Part shown: piece by piece, positions 57,551 to 64,000 of the stretch | Layout of the letters: the number at the start of each line of letters is the position of its first letter | Numbering within the stretch: the first letter of the stretch is position 1 | Assembly: GCA_038380435.1 (NCBI GenBank) | Contig: JAWZYU010000034.1 | Span: 1,594,704 to 1,658,703, forward strand | DNA: 64,000 nt | From: Ryuthela nishihirai | Taxonomy: Eukaryota > Arthropoda > Arachnida > Araneae > Heptathelidae | Reading direction: 5' to 3' | Notes under the pieces: model-generated | Told to the model about the DNA's origin: nothing | The model's input: only the letters and a program-made list of their open reading frames with translations | Databases searched by the model: none | Translations under genes and position numbers: made by a program

Positions 57551-58138
57551 CAGGGTGTCTCAAATATATAGGTACAAACTTTTAGGGGAGGTAGATAACA
57601 TCTAAAGGAATGAGAATTGCATAGGAACCCATAACCGGAAACGTCACCGTAAGTCAATAGGCGGCGCCGTTCATCAGTGCGCTAGAGGGGAAATTTCCGA
57701 TTTCTTCATTCGAGCGGTAGTCGGCTTACGAAGAGCATGCAAAAGTATTCGAACAGGGAGCTGGCAGACATGCACTTAGTGTATGGAATAGCTGAGGGCA
57801 ACGGACGAGCCGCTCAACGAATGTATCAAGAACTCCAGGTGTGTTCGACCGTGTCCGGCAATCAATGCTCCGTCGGTGTCACGCATGCATCGCGTCTCAT
57901 GGTGGAAACTTCGAGCATCTGCGGTAACATTATGAAATGTATCATCTAGTACGCCATTTGTAATAATTATGTCCAATAAATGTTTTCCCATTAATCACTG
58001 TCTTGTGTCCTTTCAGATCTTGTACCTCTGCTAACACTTTCCCATAACTTTTCCGGTTATGGGTTCCTATGCAACTCATTTCTTTAGATGCTATCTACCT
58101 CCCCTAAAAGTTTGTACCTGAATTTTTGCGACACCCAG
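57551..58138 (+). mobile_element. 588-bp internally deleted transposon with ~90-bp TIRs (DUF4817 type)
   Basis: The termini CAGGGTGTCTCAAA and, inverted, CTGGGTGTCGCAAA lead into arms of about 90 bases (GGTACAAACTTTTAGGGGAG and GCATAGGAACCCATAACCGG are shared). TA flanks both ends (57549-57550, 58139-58140), as in IS630/Tc1/mariner elements. The interior encodes only the two ends of a transposase. A recent copy by the similarity of its arms. Confidence 0.9.
57737..57949 (+). pseudogene. Fused N- and C-terminal remnants of a DUF4817-type transposase
   Basis: From ATG at 57737: MQKYSNRELADMHLVYGIAE, then GNGRAAQRMYQE, the conserved N-terminal helix annotated as DUF4817 in arthropod transposons. 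About 35 codons in, the sequence passes into another frame, VFDRVRQSMLRRCHACIASH, then GGNFEHL, which resembles the C-terminus of the same transposases. The catalytic core is missing. Confidence 0.75.
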
Positions 58139-58140
58139 TA

Positions 58141-59859
58141 GAACACTTAATGATGGTTAACAGTCAATGACTTGAGAAGCATTAAACTCTGCATCACTTA
58201 TGCTTTCCTCCAATACATCAGCTGAACTATCACCATGTTTTTATTTGCTCTTTACCTACAGAATGGAAGTACTATCCAATGGAAGACAATTTACAGTTCC
58301 CATATTCAGGATATCATGTACACTAAGTCGTTTATATGCTGCCATAAACTGTCTTGCTGTTGGGTTATTGTTCAACACCCCCCTTTGCATCTTATGGCAC
58401 TGAAGAACACCTCCAGGTGATTGACGAAATTTGTATGTTAAAATAAAATTTTACTTAGGATCTTCCCCCTTTACCAAAGATGCAAACAACTATTTTATTC
58501 TTCGAATGCAAGTTATAAACCCAATGAAAACCAGTTTTTCTTTCCAAAAGTGTTCTGCTTCCAGTTTTTTCTTTCAAACCTAGGAGATAAATCTCCGTTT
58601 CCGACAGAAAATACAGTTTTTCATTGGACTTTTAAAACCACTAGCCGATAAATTTCTGCTGTTTAAAATATCAAATGGCTTGCATACGATTCTTATACAT
58701 TTAAGACTTGCATCACTACCTTTTTGAAGCAAGTAACTGTTGGTCTTAATCGCAAAACTTTATGGCACCAGCTGCACTAGCACTGAATGTCTGAGCAATT
58801 AAATATACCATCTTCAAAATGGTTCTTTAATCTCCTGTTGTTGTTTTTTTGAAAAATAACTTTCATTTTTTTTCCTCTGTTGCCCTATGTCATTTAAAGT
58901 AAACTATAACTTTCGTTTTAATTTATTTATGAAATCAAATCATCTGGCTGTGAAGAAACACTGCAAAAAGTATTTTTTTTTTCAGCAGTGTTGAAAGCAT
59001 TTTCTTTAATTTCGCTGGTGCTGTATCTTTTTTTCCTGTTTGAACTCGCAAGTGTGGTGGATATTCAAAATGGACTGTATGACATCTTTTTTCAAATAGA
59101 CCATACCACCAAATCGTTGTCTGAAAACATTAAAGTAGAAAATGTTTAGAACATAGCTATGCATATTTTCCTAGAGAATAATTCTTTCGTTTTGTAGCTA
59201 AAAGCCACTGCTGTCTTCTAGTCTTGTCAACAGAGAAACTAGAAACAAGAATTTACCAGGTTTTTAATGGCTTATATTAAATTCTTTGTTGCATTTATTG
59301 AAAAATGGGTGTGGTCATAAATAATTTTTAGTTTTGTCAGTGGCACATTAAGGTATCTGGTCTCAGACACAATGTTTGGGAAGCCCCCTGGCTGTCTTTT
59401 GTACATTAAGTACAAAAGTATCTAATGTACAAATACCATCCTTCTTCTTGGGGGGGGTTGTTCGACCACAAAAGTTTTACAGCCTACAAATTGAATAACC
59501 GTGCAACAGCGGGATCATAGCCAGAAAAGTTTCTTTTGAGCAAAAGTTGTTGACAAACAGTAACCTTGATAATCCGATCATCGTTTTAACTGGTCAGTGT
59601 GTTGAGCATCGAATTTCGTGTATAGGACACCACTTAGTACTAAATGTAATGTGGTAGGGTTGGGGAAGTGCTGGAATGTACTAAACATTTCCAGCACTCC
59701 CCCACCACCACCACACACACTCCATCAAGAATGTGTTAAAAACGTCTTGCAGGAAAAAGTAGATATTCACTAAATGTTCCAATTTTAGGATTTAGTTTTT
59801 CACGACGGAAATGGAATGGTGGAAATCCGCACCTTTTGTATCCAATGCAAAATTTGTAC
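58141..59859. other. No gene seen
   Basis: AT-rich. It contains two hairpins, at about 59394-59425 (TTTGTACATTA / TAATGTACAAA type) and 59659-59705. Short frames near 58200-58420 overlap in two frames without motifs. Confidence 0.45.
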
Positions 59860-60570
59860 ATTAAAACACAAATCACATGTTATCTCTATGGGAAGTAAAA
59901 TTTCACCTTATACCTTTTCTCGGTTTTTTATATTTCTATCTCGCATAAATTTTATCTTTATTTTTTAACGAAAAACGTGTATAAGAACACGCGTCTTGTT
60001 TCATCACAAAATAAGTTTTCAAATAAATTTCCTCTCGAACGCGTAAAACACGGTAAAACGTGAATTCTATGTTTTCTCTATGGAAGTGAAATTCGTTCCT
60101 TACAATAATTTTTGCTCGTTTCCATTTTGTATCTTACTCAAATTTTGTTCATATTTTTAGGTAAGATAAAATTTGGTGTGAAATAAGAATATGTTTGCTT
60201 GTTTAAATTCTATCACTAAATTATTTTTCTGGTCGTAATACGTGCAATTGAATGAATTTTTCGTTGGAACATATTTCTTCCCGACTCTGCGCCATAATAG
60301 TATATTCTTAGGGAAAATGAGTGATTCCATCTGTCAAGTCACTGGTTCACATAAATTTTTAAACTTAGTTTTCCAAGTAAGCTGAAAACTGGTGTGAAAT
60401 AAGATGTTTTAGCATGAAATCAGTTTCTGCTCTTAATGAATGCCACTGAATATATTTTCCGTAGCACAGTTTCAAGTCACTATCTCGCAAAAATTCTGTC
60501 CTTATTTTTTCAAAGTAAAATCTCGTGTATGCATGTTTTTAAATCTTTTCCACCGTTTTCTTAAATAGGT
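59860..60570. repeat. Degenerate tandem repeat, period roughly 180-190 bp
   Basis: Related blocks recur near 59935, 60125, 60345 and 60480: TATCTCGCATAAATTTT / TATCTTACTCAAATTTTG / TATCTCGCAAAAATTCTG, followed by CTTATTTTTT..A and AAA.CGTGTAT or GGTGTGAAATAAGA. Divergence is high. Confidence 0.55.
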
Positions 60571-61054
60571 ATGAATGTATTTCCCCAAATATCGTTTCAT
60601 CCCCCGTCCAGGCGACATTAAATTTCTTTCCCCGTCAAGGCGACAGTAAATTTTCTTCACAGCATGTAAAAGCCTATCTGTCTCAAATTATGTCCAAATC
60701 ACATAGTCCTTCTCAATAGGGGAAGTGTTCAGTTCTACGGTCATAGGTTAAGATTACATCTTTTCTAAGAGACCTATCTTAGTTTTTGTGGACTGAGCTT
60801 CAAATGATACAGTCATGCATTTCGGATACGTTACCCCTTTGCGAAATATCACATGGCTGAACTGTGTTGGAATAAATGATGGTATTAATCAGATGCCATG
60901 GTTTTCTGGTTCGTAGTATGGAAATGTTTATTCCCAAGAAATAGTTTTCCCTAAGTAAATTCCGATGATAATTACTAATCAGACCCAAGAGTGTAAATCC
61001 CATTTTGGAAAAAATAATGTTTCCAATTTCTGGTTCATAGAATGGAAATGTTTA

Positions 61055-61466
61055 TTCCCAAGAAATACGTTTTTCCCAAAATAAATTCCGATAATAATTA
61101 CTGTTCAGAGTGTATTCATCTCGCCCTCCACAACCCTATTGGCAATCTCTTTAGTAACCTTTAGGTTGTTTTACCTCTGAGCGGCACTTTTTTGCACACC
61201 ATGGGCTAAATGGTCAGGTCACATGGACCCCAAAGGCTCAGAGAAGGTTGTGGGAGGGGATTCCCAAGAAATACGTTTTTCCCAAAATAAATTCCGATAA
61301 TAATTACTGTTCAGAGTGTATTCATCTCGCCCTCCACAACCCTATTGGCAATCTCTTTAGTAACCTTTAGGTTGTTTTACCTCTGAGCGGCACTTTTTTG
61401 CACACCATGGGCTAAATGGTCAGGTCACATGGACCCCAAAGGCTCAGAGAAGGTTGTGGGAGGGGA
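61055..61466. repeat. Exact 206-bp tandem duplication
   Basis: 61055-61260 and 61261-61466 appear identical by eye; the unit includes satellite-like sequence plus the 3' end of SINE A. The second copy continues into the rest of the SINE, so the duplication followed the SINE insertion. Confidence 0.92.
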
Positions 61467-61752
61467 CCCACTGGAACAGCTGTTGGGAGACAGATGGTAG
61501 TCTCCCGTCAAGGCCATCCAGCGTGTTCTTTAACGTGCACAGGGTATGGCTCTCCCGCACATGGGGCCACGGCTTAACGTCCCATCCGACGGACGGCGGC
61601 CTTTCCAAGCCCATCGGTGTCCCCTACTGACCGTGGGCAGGGCAGGGAGTTTTGCGGAGATAAATCTCAACGCTGACCCAGCTGGGACTTGAACCTGGAA
61701 ATTACAGATTACGAGCCTGGCGCACTACCGACTGAGACACCCCCGCCCCTCC
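61370..61752 (-). repeat. SINE family A, full length
   Basis: Inverted tail GGTTGTTTTACCTCTGAGCG at the left and the head near 61750; the A and B boxes are almost intact. AGTAACCTT at 61359-61367 and 61753-61761 is a likely 9-bp target duplication. A partial extra copy of its 3' end (61163-61260) comes from the 206-bp tandem duplication. Confidence 0.88.
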
Positions 61753-62639
61753 AGTAACCTTAGAGTGAGTTATCCATTACTGTCGCTAATGAAAGGAATA
61801 ACTCATCAGACCTTATCAGCAACAAATATAACGGAGATCATCTAGCGTCCTTCCGTAGTTCAATCTGTGAACCCTCGTGTCACCCCCAAGACAACATACT
61901 GATAAGAACAGACCATGAACTTTGTCAACAAGAAAGCACGATAAAAGGCTAACTAAAACATTACATGTTAAAACTTGTAGGAGATGCTTAAAATAAGTGT
62001 TTTTAAACGTGAAGTAATTTTTTTCTTGCATCCATATTTCTAACAAATATATATTTCGAACACGATTCCTGCACTCTTTTTATTGATTTTTTTTAATCTC
62101 CCGGGAATAAATGATGGAATTAATCAGATGTGAGAACTTTGTCTTTCACAGATTGAAAAAGTTTTCTAAAAAATTATTTTTTAGAGACGTGTGATTCCTA
62201 ATTCGGAAATTTTTTGTAGGACTTTTCAGTTTGTAAATGTTTTTTCCGTCCGTCAATAAAACGTGGTTGAGAATAAAAATGTCAGAGATGTAAATTTATT
62301 TCTTGGTCTGTTTCATTTAGTTCGCAGAATGAGTAAGTTTATTTCTAAAAATATTTCTCAGAATCGAACCACTAATTATTATACATAGCAAAGGGATGGT
62401 CTTGGAAAAAATAATGTTTATTTGTTGGTCTGTTTCATTTAATTCTCAGATAGGGAAAGTATTTCCAAATAAATGACGGTGATAATTATTTTTCACAGCA
62501 AAGAGTCTAATCCCCGTGGGATAGTGGATAAATATTTATTTATCAGGACTTTTCAGATTGTGAATCCATCCGTCAATAAAACGTGGTCCACAGGTGGGGT
62601 GAGAAGTTGACGTGCTTATTTCCAAGAAATAAAACAAGA

Positions 62640-62950
62640 TTTATGAAAATAATATATTCTTAGGTTAAAACAAAATTCATTTATAAAAATATATTACTAA
62701 TTTACAAGGAATATTACATTTTATTCGCAGGTTAAATGTAATTTACAATAAATAAAAATATAATTATTCCTATGTTAAATATGGTTTTCTAAGAATAAAA
62801 ATATAATTTATTCGTAAGTCAATTAATAAGGAATAAAAAAAATCATTTATAATTTCCCTAGTTAAATGTGATTTTCCAGGAATAAAAATTCATCGAAATA
62901 ATTATTCTTAGGTTAAATGTGGTTTTCTAAGAATAAAAAAATGCGATTAA
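62640..62950. repeat. AT-rich degenerate tandem repeat, period about 60-70 bp
   Basis: Units resemble TTCTTAGGTTAAATGTGGTT followed by TTCTAAGAATAAAAA and ATAATTATT; at least four diverged copies. Confidence 0.6.
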
Positions 62951-63329
62951 TTCTAAAGAGATCATCTTTCTTTAAGCCCTTTAAGCATATAAAACCCGTG
63001 GCATAATGGGTTCGAGCGTCGTTCGTTGATTAAGAGTGAGGTCGCGGGATAGAGTGACCGTACGGAAATCGATTTTTTATTTTAAATGTATAGTACTTGT
63101 GGTATATACTAGATGGCGCCATCAAAAATAAATTACAAAAATCGTGAGTTAGGAAAATTCGGAGACTTTTTGGAGGGCTTAAAAGTACGGGTGGGTCACA
63201 GGTCTTTAAAGAGAGGGATTTAAAAATACAGGTGGGTCAACCAAAGGTCCTTTAAAGAGGAGGACTTAATAAATTTAGAATGGATCAACCAGGTTCGAGA
63301 AGGGGACGTGGTCGAAAGCGCGATAACGG

Positions 63330-63347
63330 GGGGGGGGGGGGGGGGGG
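63330..63347. repeat. Poly-G run
   Basis: About 18 consecutive G. Together with C runs near 63560-63571 and 63648-63658 this makes a strand-asymmetric tract with G-quadruplex potential; run lengths may be sequencing-dependent. Confidence 0.7.
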
Positions 63348-63544
63348 CTTTCCCTTATTATATCGATTTACTGATAGAAGTGGTGTGTTACTTACGTAAA
63401 ATTAAGGAGAGTTTACCAAATCAAAGGAAAAAATCCATACCGAACTGCTATAATTCAGACGAGATGTAAATATTTGAATTAACACTGAAATTGTGGCTAG
63501 ATGGCAAAATTGTAAGTCAAACGGCAAAATGCAGGATAGTTGAG

Positions 63545-63700
63545 AAAATTACCTCAATACCCCCCCCCCCCCAATACGGAACGAAAATCTAAGCAAGTTT
63601 GCTCAGTTGGCAAAATTTGAATTTCGAGTTGGGAAAACTTTTGCTTCCCCCCCCCCCACAACCATAGTCCTTCGCTACGCCCCTGGCCATCAGCAGTTGT
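63545..63700 (-). repeat. Possible MITE-like repeat ending in a GGGGCGTAGC motif
   Basis: Minus strand reads GGCCAGGGGCGTAGCGAAGG, then GTTGTGGGGGGGGG. This type of terminus (GGGGCGTAGC plus a G run) is seen in interspersed repeats of several invertebrates. No matching second end was found. Confidence 0.35.
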
Positions 63701-64000
63701 CCGTGTAATACTCTGCAAAATTACAATCCCTGCCTTAGCCATCCCACTTCACTTGGGACTGTGTTTTCAATCCCCGGTGCGAAAGGTTACACCAGAATCA
63801 GCCGACTGTCATTCGCTCTTTCGGTTTGCGTGTCCTGCGAGACATTAACACGTCTCGATAGCATCTCACAGTCAATCCACTTCCACCGTGGATCACTGTT
63901 TCCCCTTCTGTGTGATTTCTCTCTTTGCAGGACGGAGAAGGCCTTTACACCCACTGTGTGCATCAGCAACTCTTTGCCAGCCATCGTGCTGAGCATCCGG
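63701..64000. other. GC-richer window end, unassigned
   Basis: Richer in G+C than most of the window. A TTTCTCTCTTTGCAG acceptor-like string ends at about 63930 on the plus strand, and the following sequence has no stop in one frame up to the window edge. This might be the start of a real exon continuing beyond the window, but it is too short to identify. Confidence 0.25.

Larger units (their letters stand above)
60840..62620. repeat. Second degenerate tandem repeat zone, entered by SINE A
   Basis: Blocks share GGAATAAATGATGG.ATTAAT, TCTGGTTC.TAG.ATGGAAATG, TTTATTCCCAAGAAATA, GATGATAATTA and, further on, CCGTCAATAAAACGTGG (twice, about 62249 and 62568). SINE A (61370-61752) and the 206-bp duplication interrupt it. 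Confidence 0.6.

Noticed and set aside
1..64000. LTR retrotransposon or endogenous virus
   Set aside because: No long direct repeats with TG...CA ends, primer binding site, or protease/integrase motifs were seen; all reverse transcriptase pieces are of the non-LTR type.

Overview
This is eukaryotic, AT-rich, repeat-dense DNA, most likely from an arthropod. The one apparently intact host gene encodes a small protein with an RRM and a Gly/Arg-rich tail that resembles arthropod Rsf1-type splicing factors. One transposon carries an N-terminus of the type annotated as DUF4817 in arthropod elements. No operons, bacterial genes, CRISPR arrays, rRNA genes or convincing functional tRNA genes are present. 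The species cannot be fixed from the sequence alone.

Layout. 1-4 kb: a decayed non-LTR retrotransposon (LINE) with a TTA-repeat tail. 4-13 kb: SINE copies, a tandem array of tRNA-like units (9.1-10.2 kb), a 202-bp hAT MITE with a perfect target duplication, and two inverted-repeat pairs. 13-19 kb: mostly unannotated AT-rich DNA with SINEs and a Tc1-like remnant. 19-27 kb: a cluster of TTAA-flanked piggyBac-like MITEs, one of which has been entered by a hAT element, plus a minus-strand LINE remnant and a degenerate 37-bp minisatellite. 30-34 kb: a mariner element split by a LINE fragment and a SINE. 34.8-36.9 kb: the RRM/RGG gene. 37.5-41.2 kb: a LINE with an intact 563-codon reverse transcriptase frame. 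42-46 kb: a second, minus-strand copy of that LINE, broken by a Tc1-like element and a SINE. 47.9-49.3 kb: a second hAT remnant. 50-57 kb: two more Tc1-like elements (one with both inverted repeats) and a LINE remnant with an RNase H-like segment. 57.5-58.1 kb: an internally deleted DUF4817-type transposon. 59.8-64 kb: degenerate tandem repeats, an exact 206-bp tandem duplication, and long G/C homopolymers.

The window is best read as a stack of datable insertions around (and perhaps inside introns of) one RNA-binding protein gene. Two abundant tRNA-derived SINE families (called A and B here) recur across the whole window; at least seven family A copies show recognisable target-site duplications. 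Nothing here demonstrates an undescribed biological system. The most novel material is the set of SINE families, the tRNA-like modules arranged as inverted pairs or tandem arrays, and the group of piggyBac-like MITEs.
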